DNA of 64,000 bases from UBA6623 sp965238125 (GTDB lineage: Bacteria > Acidobacteriota > Terriglobia > Bryobacterales > UBA6623): positions 248,001-312,000 of the forward strand of contig OZ250179.1 in NCBI GenBank assembly GCA_965238125.1. Reading direction: 5' to 3'. Made by a program: the position numbers and the translations under genes. Positions 17,309-27,813 of this stretch are shown piece after piece; position 1 is the stretch's first letter, and each line of letters begins with the position of its first letter. Under the pieces are notes generated by a model that saw only the letters and a program-made list of their open reading frames with translations, was not told the origin of the DNA and ran no database searches.

Positions 17309-17701
17309 TCAGGCCGATTTAAGGCGAACGAGCCGGCCCAGCATGGCGGGATTGGCGGTTACCCCTACGACCCAAACGAGAACCAGAATCACCGACTGCA
17401 TGATGTAGGGTTCGCCGTGCTGCATGTGGGTGACGATCGCGCCGCCCATGTGGGCGCTCAGAAGCAGGACGCCCGCTGAGGTCGTGCGAGGAACCAGAAA
17501 CAGCAGAAACGCCGCCAACTCTCCGAGCCCGATCATCGTGATTTGGTCGGCGAGTCCGTATCGGGTCATACTCTCGGTCATTTGCTCGATGCCGGCCAGC
17601 TTGCCGAAGATGCTGAACGCGAACACAAAGCAGAGAAGCCCTTTAAGCACCCACAGGATGACCCTGTTCCGTCTGCCGCCTGAATCCGTTTTCTTGAACA
17701 T
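17309..17701 (-). CDS. DoxX-family small membrane protein
   Basis: About 130 residues from the ATG at 17701, preceded by GGGAGG; an upstream start at 17734 lacks a ribosome site. Four membrane helices are evident: VILWVLKGLLCFVFAFSIFG, MIGLGELAAFLLFLVP, AGVLLLSAHMGGAIVTHMQH and SVILVLVWVVGVTA. The GKL--I..MT..M..YGL pattern after helix 1 and the HMGGAIVTH segment are typical of DoxX/DoxD-like proteins. Members are linked to quinone or thiol redox functions in the membrane, but this one has no assigned partner. Confidence 0.82.
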   Translation of the reverse strand: MFKKTDSGGRRNRVILWVLKGLLCFVFAFSIFGKLAGIEQMTESMTRYGLADQITMIGLGELAAFLLFLVPRTTSAGVLLLSAHMGGAIVTHMQHGEPYIMQSVILVLVWVVGVTANPAMLGRLVRLKSA

Positions 17702-17734
17702 CCAAACCTCCCACGCATATTCCGTGGACGGCAT

Positions 17735-18042
17735 CCTAAGACACGCGGGTCTAGTGCGCCACTTGCTGCGACGCTTTCGACTCGATCGTCGCCCTTGAAT
17801 GCATCACCCTCCTGAATTGGGCAGGGCGTCCGGCCGACTACAACGGTCCGATTGTATCGCTAACGGTTAACTGGGCGGAACTTTATTTCTAGACGGCGGC
17901 ATACTGGCGATCCGACTACGTCCGACTTCCGACATTCGGGAATGTCGGAAGTATCTCGCAGTCTCTGGTGAAACACTATTACCCATAGTGTTTCAGCGCC
18001 ACGGTCAGTTGACTTGGCCGGGCGAGCGGGCCAAAGTGGGAC
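17735..18042. other. intergenic region with two perfect hairpins
   Basis: Two strong palindromes lie in the second half. At 17926-17951, CTTCCGACATTC pairs with its exact complement across a GG loop. At 17970-17994, GAAACACTAT pairs perfectly across TACCC. They stand 18 bases apart and directly precede the ORF6N relic. They could be ends of a small mobile cassette or bidirectional terminators; neither has a U-run. Confidence 0.55.
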
Positions 18043-18567
18043 ATGGCCAGGGCGAAATCCCAGAGCGTAGTCCCGGTGGAGAGGATCGCCGCACAAATCT
18101 ACCTGATACGCGGGCTGAGCGTCATGCTCGACGCGGACCTGGCCGAGCTGTACGGTGTCAGCACCGGTCGATTGAACGAGCAGGTGAAACGCAACGCGTG
18201 GCGGTTCCCCGGGACTTCGCCTTTCAACTCACCGCTGAAGAGTCCGACGCTTTGATATCGCAAATTGCGACATCAAAGAGGGGTCGTGGCGGCCGCCGAA
18301 AACTGCATGGGTGTTCAGCGAGCAGGGAGTCGCGATGCTCTCTTTGGTGCTGCGCAGCGATCGCGCGGCCGACGTGAACGTCGCCATCATGCGCACCTTC
18401 GTTCGGCTGCGCCAGGTACTGGCCGGCAACGAAGAGTTGGCGCGCAAGGTGGCCCAACACGACCAGGAAATCGGCATCCTCTGCGAGCACATCCAAGGGC
18501 TACTAGAGCCGCCCGAGCCGCCGAAGAAACACCGGATCGGGTTTCACCTCGCGGACGACGAAGGTAG
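18043..18567 (+). pseudogene. ORF6N-domain protein, frameshifted
   Basis: The frame from the ATG at 18043 encodes the ORF6N N-terminus (IYLIRGLSVMLDADLAELYGVSTGRLNEQVKRN), a DNA-binding domain seen in phage and mobile elements. After about WRFP the family sequence moves to another frame (DFAFQLTAEESDALISQIATSKRGRGGRRKL). Near 18311 it moves again (FSEQGVAMLSLVLRSDRAADVNVAIMRTFVRLRQ, then VAQHDQEI and KKHRIGFH). Two indels therefore break what would be a protein of about 175 residues. Either the gene is dead or the assembly has errors here. The far end is estimated. Confidence 0.72.
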
Positions 18568-18689
18568 GAAGTGCCCCTATCAAACGGCAGCGGTGCAATC
18601 GTGGCCGGGTCCTCGGCTGAAAAGCCTCCTCTTCGGACCCCGCGCTACCCGTTGTATGCTGGATGGTTCCCGCCCGGCGGTGAGGAATC

Positions 18690-19514
18690 ATGCCTTCGGA
18701 GAATTTCCAACGCTTAGTCGACATCATGGCGCGGTTGCGCGGCCCCGACGGTTGTCCGTGGGACCGTGAGCAGACGATTCAAACCCTGCGGCGCTATCTG
18801 ATCGAAGAGGCCTACGAGGTGCTCGACGCGATGGAGCGCGAAGATTGGCCGCACTTGGCGGAAGAGCTCGGCGATCTGCAGCTCCAAATCGTCTTCCAAG
18901 CCCAAATCGCGGCCGAAGCCGGAAACTTCACGATCGACGACGTGCTTTCGGCCATCAATGAGAAATTGGTGCGCCGACATCCGCATGTTTTCGCCGATGA
19001 GTCGGCGGCGACCCCGGGCGATGTTCTCAAGCGTTGGGAGGAGATCAAAGCGACCGAGGCGGCGGCGAAACGCGCCGGCGCCGGGCCATCGAACGAGAGT
19101 GAGCCGCGGGTCCTGCTCGACCGCGTGCGGCGCACCCAGCCGGCGCTGCTCGAGGCAACGCAAGTCGGCAAAGCCGCGGCGAAAGTCGGTTTCGATTGGG
19201 ACAATTTCAACGATTTGCCGGCCAAGCTCGCCGAAGAGGTCCGAGAGTTACAGCAGGCGCGGGAGTCGCCCGAGGAGGGGCGCGGTGAACGTCTCGAAGA
19301 GGAGTTAGGCGATCTCCTTTTCATGGCGGTCAATATCGCGCGCCATGTCAAGGTTGACCCCGAGTTGGCGTTGCGTGGGGCCAACAAGAAGTTTCGAGAG
19401 CGTTTCGGCTATATTGAGCGACGCCTTGCCGAGCAGGGCCGGTCGTTCGAAGAGTCAAGTCTCGACGAATTAGAGGAACTATGGAAAGAAGCGAAGAGTC
19501 CGCCGAGCGCGTAG
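18690..19514 (+). CDS. mazG: nucleoside triphosphate pyrophosphohydrolase MazG
   Basis: A 274-residue protein with two MazG repeats. The first carries the metal-binding EExxE-type helices in EEAYEVLDAMEREDW and HLAEELGDLQLQIVF after the signature LRGPDGCPWDREQT. The second has EEVRELQQARES and EELGDLLFMAVNIARH. The family hydrolyses NTPs to NMP and pyrophosphate in the cytoplasm, lowers ppGpp-related stress in E. coli and removes abnormal nucleotides. The start ATG at 18690 begins MPSENFQRLVDIMARLRG as usual. The last 34 bases overlap the next gene, which suggests coupled translation. Confidence 0.96.
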   Translation: MPSENFQRLVDIMARLRGPDGCPWDREQTIQTLRRYLIEEAYEVLDAMEREDWPHLAEELGDLQLQIVFQAQIAAEAGNFTIDDVLSAINEKLVRRHPHVFADESAATPGDVLKRWEEIKATEAAAKRAGAGPSNESEPRVLLDRVRRTQPALLEATQVGKAAAKVGFDWDNFNDLPAKLAEEVRELQQARESPEEGRGERLEEELGDLLFMAVNIARHVKVDPELALRGANKKFRERFGYIERRLAEQGRSFEESSLDELEELWKEAKSPPSA

Positions 19515-20263
19515 AGGACGTCGAAATTCGCCCCCTGCGGGATCACGCCGAGTACCGCGAGACGCTCGAAGTACAGCGGCGCACATGGGGCTTTTCCGAG
19601 AGCGATTGCGTGCCGCTGCGGTTGATGATCGTCGCGGTCGAAATCGGCGGCCTGGCGCTGGGGGCTTTCTCGGAAGGGCAAATGATCGGCTTCAGCGTGG
19701 CTTTCCCGGGCCGAGGGGAAGCCGAGGCAGTGGAGGAGCGATCGACCTTTTGGCACAGCCACATGACCGGGGTTCTTCCGGAATGGCAAGGCCGCGGCAT
19801 CGGCCGGCGTATAAAACTCATGCAACGCGAGGAAGCGTTGCGAGCGGGCGTCGAGTTGGTGGAGTGGACGTTTGATCCGCTGGAAATTCGCAACGCGTAT
19901 TTCAACATCGAGCGGCTGGGGATCATTGTTCGGCGTTTCCTGACGAATCAGTACGGCATCACGTCGAGCCGTTTGCACGGAGGGCTGCCGACCGATCGTT
20001 TGGTCGCCGAGTGGCACGTCGGGAGCGAGCGGGTCAAGGCAGTGATCGAGAAAGCCGCGCGGAACCGAGCCGAGGTCGCCGCCACGATCGCCGTTCCGCA
20101 AGACATTGCCGACCTGCGGGCGAACGACAGCGAGGCGGCGCGCGAAATTCAAACGCGGGTTAGACAGCAGTTCCAACAGTCCTTCGCCGAGAGATTGACG
20201 GTGGTGGGGTATCGGCTCGACGAAGATGCCGGGGTTTATGAATTGGGCTTGCCGGCAGGGTAG
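19481..20263 (+). CDS. GNAT-superfamily acetyltransferase (COG3375-like)
   Basis: A 260-residue protein. The GNAT core lies at about residues 15-150: EIRPLRDHAEYRETLEVQ-TWGF at the start, GGLALGAFSEGQMIGFSVAFPG, and the acetyl-CoA loop GVLPEWQGRGIGRRIKLMQREEAL. The WTFDPLEIRNAYFNIERLGIIVR segment and the long C-terminal half match the uncharacterised COG3375 acetyltransferases. The substrate is unknown. It overlaps mazG by 34 bases in another frame, so the two are probably one transcript. Confidence 0.87.
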   Translation: MERSEESAERVEDVEIRPLRDHAEYRETLEVQRRTWGFSESDCVPLRLMIVAVEIGGLALGAFSEGQMIGFSVAFPGRGEAEAVEERSTFWHSHMTGVLPEWQGRGIGRRIKLMQREEALRAGVELVEWTFDPLEIRNAYFNIERLGIIVRRFLTNQYGITSSRLHGGLPTDRLVAEWHVGSERVKAVIEKAARNRAEVAATIAVPQDIADLRANDSEAAREIQTRVRQQFQQSFAERLTVVGYRLDEDAGVYELGLPAG

Positions 20264-20281
20264 GGGTTGGCGCGGGTATGC

Positions 20282-20309
20282 AAACCGAGCCGCGCGCGTT
20301 CGCAAGCGG
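20282..20309 (+). repeat. 28-bp GAGCCGCGCGCG repeat, copy 1
   Basis: The core is AAACCGAGCCGCGCGCGT, then two or three variable bases and CAAGCGG. It occurs again at 58255-58282 in the same orientation and at 22189-22216 in the opposite orientation, always between genes. CCGC/GCGG can pair into a small stem. Together with the copy at 22189 it brackets IS1380 copy 1. Confidence 0.7.
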
Positions 20310-20315
20310 TCTGAT

Positions 20316-21982
20316 CCCGCATTTTCAATTTGATGTATGAGCTTCAGACCATCCAGCGACCTTCAGCGTCTTTATTGATAGGGGCTAGAGCCCGATAAGG
20401 ACGCCATGGAGGTCAACACCCGATGGGTGAAAAGGAAAACAAGCCGTTTCAGCTCACGTTCAATGGATTTCTCAAAGTCGATTTCCAAGGATCGCGAGTC
20501 ACCTCGGATGGCGGTCTGATTCTCGTTCGCGAACTGGATGAACGACTCGGACTCGGGAAGCTGATCGACGAGCATCTCAGCGACTCGCGACAAGGCTTGA
20601 ACAAGAAGTTCCCGCTGGCCGATCTGCTGCGGCAGTCGGTCTACAGCCGACTCGCTGGCTACGAGGACCTCAATGACGCCGTTCGAGTATCCGCCGATCC
20701 GACCTTTCGCTTGATCGGCTCGAAGAGGAACTGGGATCGCGGAGCAGCCTTGACCTCGACGCTGCATGGCTTCGAGACGGAGATGCTGGCGAGCGAAGAG
20801 AACTTGCTGGGGCTGATGGCAGTGAACCGGGAGCTGGTCGCGCAAGCCGAAGCTCCCGACGGTTCAGACCGCGTGGTGCTCGACATGGACTCCACGGAGA
20901 GCCCCGTCCACGGCCAACAGGAAGGCAGTGCCTACAACGGCCATTTTGAGTCCCTCTGCTATCACCCGCTGTTGCTGTTCAACCAGCACGGCGACTGCCT
21001 AGGCGCGAAGCTGCGTCCCGGCAACGTGCACAGCGCCGAGGACTGGGACGAGCTGCTACTGCCGGAGATCGAACGACAACAGGCGGAGGGCAAACAGGTG
21101 ACGTTCCGCGCCGACGCCGCCTTCGCCAAGCCCGAGATCTACGAGGCGATGGAGGAGCGCGGCGTGGACTACGTGATTCGCATCCCGGCGAACAAGAGCC
21201 TGGAGCTGGAGATCGAGGACATCCTGTTTCGGCCACCGGGCAGGCCGAACGCCAAGCCCCTAGTGCGCTACAAGAGTTTTCGCTATCAGGCCGAGAGCTG
21301 GTCGAAGGCAAGGCGAGTTGTCGCCAAGGTCGAGCATCACCAGGGCGAACTATTCCCGCGCGTCGGATTTGTCGTGACGAGCATGAGCTTGCCGAGCCGC
21401 TCGGTCGTGCGGTTCTACAACAAGCGCGGCACGGCGGAGCAGTGGATCAAAGAAGGCAAACAGGCCACGCACTGGACCCGCTTGTCGTGTCACCGCTTCC
21501 GAGCCAACGAGGTACGGCTGCAACTCAGCGTGCTGGCCTACAACCTGGGCAACCTGTGGCGGCGGCTAGGGCTGCCGCAGCGAATCAAAAGCTGGTCGCT
21601 AACGAGTTTGCAACACAGGTTGATGAAGACCGGCGGTCGGCTGGTCAAGCATGCTCGCTACTACTGGTTGCTGCTGGCGGAGGGGCATCTGAACCGGCGG
21701 CTGTTCGGTGACATGCTGCATAGGATCTGGGCGCTGCCTGTGCCGGGTGGGTAGCGTTGCCCGGGCGAGGATCAACAATTTTTGGCTCCAAAAAGGTTTC
21801 GCAGGGAGCAGTGTCGGCCGGAGCGCCGTTCAGTCCGCTCAATCAACGTCTGTGAGCGGACGGACGAGCCCTGGCGCCTACCGGCGGAGGTGATGTGCAG
21901 GGTTCAGCGCGAAAAGACGTGGTATTCGGCGCAGCGGGGGTGTATCCTGTGACCGTGCCAGGGCCAAAATGGAAATCCTGGA
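20316..21982 (+). mobile_element. IS1380-family element, copy 1
   Basis: The ends are defined by comparison with copy 3 (55007-56672), which has a target duplication. The element begins CCCGCATTTTCAATTT and ends with the complement of CCAGGATTTCCATTTT, an imperfect 16-bp inverted repeat (12 matches). The length is 1,667 bases. The flanking pentamers differ (CTGAT against ATGAG), so no target duplication survives. The transposase differs from that of copy 3 at only four residues. Confidence 0.88.
20423..21754 (+). CDS. IS1380-family transposase (copy 1)
   Basis: A 443-residue DDE transposase. The N-terminus (KPFQLTFNGFLKVDFQGSRVTSDGGLILVRELDERLGL) and VVLDMDSTESPVHGQQEGS, which contains the first catalytic Asp, are classic for IS1380, as are FRADAAFAKPEIYEAMEERG and NKRGTAEQWIKEGKQA with the catalytic Glu. 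The C-terminal VRLQLSVLAYNLGNLWRRL also fits. The frame is complete and presumably functional. The start ATG follows the hairpin-like leader shared by all three copies. Confidence 0.95.
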   Translation: MGEKENKPFQLTFNGFLKVDFQGSRVTSDGGLILVRELDERLGLGKLIDEHLSDSRQGLNKKFPLADLLRQSVYSRLAGYEDLNDAVRVSADPTFRLIGSKRNWDRGAALTSTLHGFETEMLASEENLLGLMAVNRELVAQAEAPDGSDRVVLDMDSTESPVHGQQEGSAYNGHFESLCYHPLLLFNQHGDCLGAKLRPGNVHSAEDWDELLLPEIERQQAEGKQVTFRADAAFAKPEIYEAMEERGVDYVIRIPANKSLELEIEDILFRPPGRPNAKPLVRYKSFRYQAESWSKARRVVAKVEHHQGELFPRVGFVVTSMSLPSRSVVRFYNKRGTAEQWIKEGKQATHWTRLSCHRFRANEVRLQLSVLAYNLGNLWRRLGLPQRIKSWSLTSLQHRLMKTGGRLVKHARYYWLLLAEGHLNRRLFGDMLHRIWALPVPGG

Positions 21983-22242
21983 TGAGACGAGGCCGTTCAA
22001 CCTGAAGGAACGTTGCGGAAGCGCTATGCCCGCGGCGCAGCGGACACCCTTGCCTGCTCGGCGCCGTGACCGCACGCGCTTTCGAGCGCTATCACAGCGA
22101 AGTTCGGCGGCGCGTGCGCATCGGGTGCATCTGGGGCGGTCTGTTTAGGATCACCACTTTCAACGCCTCCGGGCCGCCTCGTCGCATACCGCTTGTTAAC
22201 GCGCGCGGCTCAGTTTAGAGAAGCGCGGCCAGGCGCGACGGC
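21983..22242. other. intergenic region after IS1380 copy 1
   Basis: 260 bases without a recognisable gene. The only identifiable element is the inverted 28-bp repeat at 22189-22216. Confidence 0.45.
22189..22216 (-). repeat. 28-bp GAGCCGCGCGCG repeat, copy 2 (inverted)
   Basis: The complement reads AAACTGAGCCGCGCGCGT followed by TAACAAGCGG, differing from the copy at 20282 at three or four bases. It lies 25 bases from the stop of the thioredoxin-NHL gene and could also shape the 3' end of that transcript. Confidence 0.65.
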
Positions 22243-23748
<1,506 letters not shown>

Positions 23749-23792
23749 GATAGCCGAGGCCGGTAAGGGGCACCGACGGAAGCCGGCCCGAG

Positions 23793-26700
23793 TTAGACCG
23801 ATGCGTGGGCGGCTTTGGCGGCGCCGTTTTGGTGTTCGGCCATGCGGACGGAAACCAATTGAGAAACGCCGGGCTGCTGCATGGTGACGCCGTAGAGGGT
23901 GTGGGCGGTCTCCATGGTGGTGCGGCTGTGGGTGATCAAGATAAACTGCGTGCGTTCGCTCATCTCGCGCACCAACCGGCCAAAGCGCGCCAGGTTCGGT
24001 TCGTCGAGCGGGGCGTCGACTTCGTCGAGCACGCAAAACGGGCTGGGCCGATGGCGGAAAGTCGCCATCAGCAAGGCCACGGCGGTGAGCGATTTCTCGC
24101 CGCCCGAAAGCAGAGCGACATTCTGCAAGCGTTTGCCGGGCGGAGACGCAATGATGTCGACGCCGGACTCGCCCGCGTTTTCTTCGTCGGTGAGCCGCAT
24201 CTCGGCCACGCCGCCGCCGAACAACGTCTGGAAGACTTCGCGGAAGTTCCGATTGATCGCGTCGAACGTTTCTTGGAATTTCGAGCTCGACACGGTATCG
24301 ATTTCCCCGATCGTCTGCTCCGTGGCCTCGATGGAGTCAAGCAGATCCTTTTGCTGCGTCTCCAGGAAATCGAGTCTTTCCTTAGCCTCCGTGTATTCCT
24401 CCAGCGCCAACACGTTGACCGCGCCCAGGCTCTCCAGCTTGTCTTTCAGCTGCCGGTACTCACTTTCGGCCGCGGCAAGCTGTTCGGCGGTCAACTCATC
24501 GGGCTGTTGCGGCAGCACCTCGGCAAGCGGACGGCCCATTTCTCGAAGGCAGGTCTCTTCGAGATGCTTGAGGTCGGAGCGGATTTCGACCAACTTCATC
24601 TCGATCCCCGAGCGGCGCTCGCGGGCTTGATCTAGTTGGTCGCGCGCCTCCTCGACGGCGGGTTCCGCTTCGGCGATCTGTTGACCCGATTTTTCGATCT
24701 GCTCGCGGAGACTCGCGACTTCTTCGGTCAACGTTTGATTCTCTTGCGCGTGGCAGTCGACGCGCCCGCCCAACTCAACGTTGTCGGCCACGAGTTGATC
24801 CGCCTCGGCCCGCCAACGCTCGGCTTGCTTGGCGGTCTCACCGTGACGGCGGGTGTGTTCCTCAACCGTCTGGCGCAGCCGCTCGAGCGCTTCGCCGGCT
24901 GACCGGCGGCGCTCGTCGAGCCCGGCCAACTCAGTCCGACAACGCACCTGCTCCTCGGCCAGGCGGGCAACCGCGGCGCGGCCGCTTTCGATTTTTTCGG
25001 AAAGCTCGTCGAGCGTCTTTTCGGTTTCCTGACGGCGCGATTCGAGTTGGTCGATCACTTGCCGCTGTTGCTCTCTTTGTTCAGCCGATTCTTGGTTGCC
25101 GGCGCGCAGGCGCTCAAGTTCCGCGGCGGTGATCGAAAGCCGTTTTTCAGCGCGGGCGGCTTCCTCGTTGACGCCGCGCATCTCGTGGTCGGCGGCGAGA
25201 GCGTTCTTTTCAGCCGTGGCGAGAGTTGCGGAAACCGACTTGAGCTCTTCGGTATTCGACGCAATGATCTGGTCCAGGTGGGCGACGGCTTTGCTTGTCT
25301 CGGCGACTCGCTGCTCGATGCCAGCCAGTTTGGGGCCGAGTTCCCGCAACTCGCGCTTCAACGCCAGCGGCCCGGCACTACCTTGCTTGCCGCCGCTCAG
25401 CGTGTAGCCGCGATAGCAACTCCCGTCAGGCATCAGAAAATGAAGGTCGGGATATTGGACGGCGAGGCGACGCGCCACCTGGTCGTCCTCGACCAAATAG
25501 CAACCGCGCAATCGCGGCAACAGCGTCGAAGCCGATCCCGACAGCCCGTTTGTCAGGCGGATGGCGTCGGCCAACCTCCCGCTGACGCCGGTCTCGGGGC
25601 CCAGAGCGGGCTCCTCGGCAAGCACCGGAGATTCCGGATGCACCAAGAACGTCGCATGGCCCTGGACGTCGTGGCGCAACACTTCAAGGCCTTCCCCGGC
25701 TTCCTCCCACTTGTGCACGACGACGTATTCCAACTCTTCGCGAAGAAACTCCTCGGTCGCCTTTTCAAAGGCCGGGTCGACCTCGACGTAGTCGGCCAAA
25801 ATGCCGATCGGGTCGAAACCCTCGACCGGCTGCCTCTCGATGGCGGCGAATAGATTCTTGATCGTCTCGGTGGTGTAGGCGTGATGGGAAAGAATCTCGT
25901 CGAGCGACTCCCGGCGGGCGCGCAACCGTGAAAACTCCTCCTGGAGCCGCTCGGTTTCGGACCGCAACGTGCGGCTTTGCTGTTCGGCCGCGGCGAGGGT
26001 CTGCTCGATTTCCGAGCGGCCCGCGACAAGCGTCTTCATCTCGGCTTCGAGAGTTTCGAGCCGTTGCGCGATATCGGCGCGCCGTTCGTTGAGGCGTGCC
26101 GCCTCTTGCCGCGTGGAAGATTCCTCGCCCGCCAATCGGGCGATTTGCCGCTCATTGCCGGCAAGAAATTCATCGATTTGCGCCAAGCGATTGCGCCCCT
26201 GGGACGCCTCGCCCAACAGACGGATGACCTCCACGCGGCTTCTCTCGCGAATCTCTTCGCTCTCGTGGACAGCCTTTCGGGCGGCCTCGACCTGGGTCGT
26301 CTTTTCATGGAGCCGGCCGCGCACCTGCTCGACTTGTTCGGCGGCCTCGGCGACGGCCTTTTCGCCGCTTGCGACTTCGGCCCGCAATCGCTCGATGCGT
26401 TCGTCGAGCCGCTCCAATTCTTGATCGGCCCCTCGCTTACGGGCCTGATTGTCCTCGGCGGTTCGCGCCTGCTGCTCGATACGCGACCGTAGACGTTCGA
26501 TTTCGAGCGTAAGTTGGGTCAGCTCCTCGCGGCGAAGGTTTAACGCCTGTTCGCTTTGCAACCGACGCCGCCGCAGCGAGCTCAGTTCGGACTCGCGAGC
26601 TTGGAGCTTCTCCGCGCACTCCCGCCAAGCATTTTCGGCGGCCTGCTTGCGCTCCGTCTCGGCACGCAGCCGAGCGTCCAGCGCGTGATGACGGCCGGCG

Positions 26701-27575
26701 ATCAACATCGACAGCCTCTCGCTCAACTCGCCGCGCAACTCTTCATAGCGTCGCGCTTTCGACGCTTGCCGCTTCAGCGAGTTCACTTGCCGTGTGACCT
26801 CTTGGAAGATGTCGTTGACGCGGTTCAGATTTTGGCGGGCGCCTTCGAGCTTGAGCTCGGCCAGCCTCTTGCGAGTTTTGAATTTCGTGATTCCGGCGGC
26901 TTCCTCGATAAAACTTCGCCGGTCGAGCGGCCGCGAACTCAGAATCTGCTCGATGCGCCCTTGTTCGATGATGGCGTAGTGATTCGGCCCCAGCCCGGTA
27001 CCCAGAAAAAGGTCCTGGATGTCGCGCAGCCGGCACGCCTTTCCGTTGAGCAAATACTGGCTTTCGCCCGAGCGGAAGAGCTTGCGCGTGACGACGATTT
27101 CATGCGGACGCTCGACTTCTGGAGAACGTTCCACGCCGTTGGTCGCGCCGCCCGATACAGCGCTCTCGCTTCCGTCGGTCGCGCCGCTCTCGCCAGGGCT
27201 TGCCCCGTTCGCGCCGTTGTTTGCCCCATCGGCCCCGCCGTTCGTTGCCCCGTTTATCTTGATGTGCCCCGCTGACTTGGGCGATCGATTCGGAAGAACG
27301 ACGCCCTCGGGGTCGAACAAAGTCACGCTGACCTGCGCCAACCCCGACGGCTTGCGATCACGCGCGCCGCTGAAGATGAACTCCTGCATGCGGGCGCCCC
27401 GCAAAGTCTTCGCCGACTGCTCACCCAACACCCAACTGATCGCGTCGCTGATGTTGGATTTTCCGCAGCCGTTCGGACCGACGATCGCCGCTACGCCGTC
27501 GCCGGTAAAACGCAACTCCTGGCGCTCGGGAAAGGATTTAAACCCCACGAGTTCCAGTTTTTTCAAGTGCAACAA
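23793..27575 (-). CDS. smc: chromosome segregation protein SMC
   Basis: A 1,260-residue SMC ATPase, the core of the condensin that organises and segregates the chromosome. The N-terminal MLHLKKLELVGFKSF leads to Walker A GPNGCGKS at residues 33-40. A Q-loop region and RRSFIEEAAGITKFKTRK follow. Two very long coiled coils flank a hinge at about residues 520-660 (GFDPIGILADYVEVDP, YRGYTLSGGKQG). The C-terminus holds the signature motif LSGGEKSL and Walker B FCVLDEVDAPLDEPN. An unusual Gly/Asn/Ala-rich stretch at about residues 100-157 sits inside the N-terminal head and is absent from typical SMC. scpA and scpB are not in the window. Confidence 0.97.
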   Translation of the reverse strand: MLHLKKLELVGFKSFPERQELRFTGDGVAAIVGPNGCGKSNISDAISWVLGEQSAKTLRGARMQEFIFSGARDRKPSGLAQVSVTLFDPEGVVLPNRSPKSAGHIKINGATNGGADGANNGANGASPGESGATDGSESAVSGGATNGVERSPEVERPHEIVVTRKLFRSGESQYLLNGKACRLRDIQDLFLGTGLGPNHYAIIEQGRIEQILSSRPLDRRSFIEEAAGITKFKTRKRLAELKLEGARQNLNRVNDIFQEVTRQVNSLKRQASKARRYEELRGELSERLSMLIAGRHHALDARLRAETERKQAAENAWRECAEKLQARESELSSLRRRRLQSEQALNLRREELTQLTLEIERLRSRIEQQARTAEDNQARKRGADQELERLDERIERLRAEVASGEKAVAEAAEQVEQVRGRLHEKTTQVEAARKAVHESEEIRERSRVEVIRLLGEASQGRNRLAQIDEFLAGNERQIARLAGEESSTRQEAARLNERRADIAQRLETLEAEMKTLVAGRSEIEQTLAAAEQQSRTLRSETERLQEEFSRLRARRESLDEILSHHAYTTETIKNLFAAIERQPVEGFDPIGILADYVEVDPAFEKATEEFLREELEYVVVHKWEEAGEGLEVLRHDVQGHATFLVHPESPVLAEEPALGPETGVSGRLADAIRLTNGLSGSASTLLPRLRGCYLVEDDQVARRLAVQYPDLHFLMPDGSCYRGYTLSGGKQGSAGPLALKRELRELGPKLAGIEQRVAETSKAVAHLDQIIASNTEELKSVSATLATAEKNALAADHEMRGVNEEAARAEKRLSITAAELERLRAGNQESAEQREQQRQVIDQLESRRQETEKTLDELSEKIESGRAAVARLAEEQVRCRTELAGLDERRRSAGEALERLRQTVEEHTRRHGETAKQAERWRAEADQLVADNVELGGRVDCHAQENQTLTEEVASLREQIEKSGQQIAEAEPAVEEARDQLDQARERRSGIEMKLVEIRSDLKHLEETCLREMGRPLAEVLPQQPDELTAEQLAAAESEYRQLKDKLESLGAVNVLALEEYTEAKERLDFLETQQKDLLDSIEATEQTIGEIDTVSSSKFQETFDAINRNFREVFQTLFGGGVAEMRLTDEENAGESGVDIIASPPGKRLQNVALLSGGEKSLTAVALLMATFRHRPSPFCVLDEVDAPLDEPNLARFGRLVREMSERTQFILITHSRTTMETAHTLYGVTMQQPGVSQLVSVRMAEHQNGAAKAAHASV

Positions 27576-27813
27576 GACAGACGCCTCTCAGGGAACCATC
27601 GACCGAAACCAGGATTCTTAGAACCAGTCTAGCCCGGTTTTCGACTGGCGGCGGGACGAAAACCCCCCGCGGGCCTATCTTACCGCTGAATTCCGGGTTT
27701 GTAAAGCAGTTTCTACCAGATCTTGTGGAAATGAACAGGCCCTCCTACGACATATCGCGGGGGTAGGGAATACCTAAGTGGTCTATGCAGTACGATATAA
27801 TCGATTGGGTCTG
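27576..27813. promoter_or_regulatory. divergent smc / PD40 promoter region
   Basis: 238 bases between divergent genes. A perfect TATAAT at 27796-27801 ends only 12 bases before the PD40 gene's ATG, so if used it would give an almost leaderless message. I see no good -35 hexamer at the right spacing. No other feature was identified. Confidence 0.35.

Noticed and set aside
17926..17994. Hairpins as intrinsic terminators
   Set aside because: Stems are perfect, but there is no following U-run on either strand, so a terminator call is not supported; they are reported only as hairpins.
24636..27275. Several plus-strand open frames across smc
   Set aside because: They are antisense to an intact SMC with Walker A, hinge and signature motifs.
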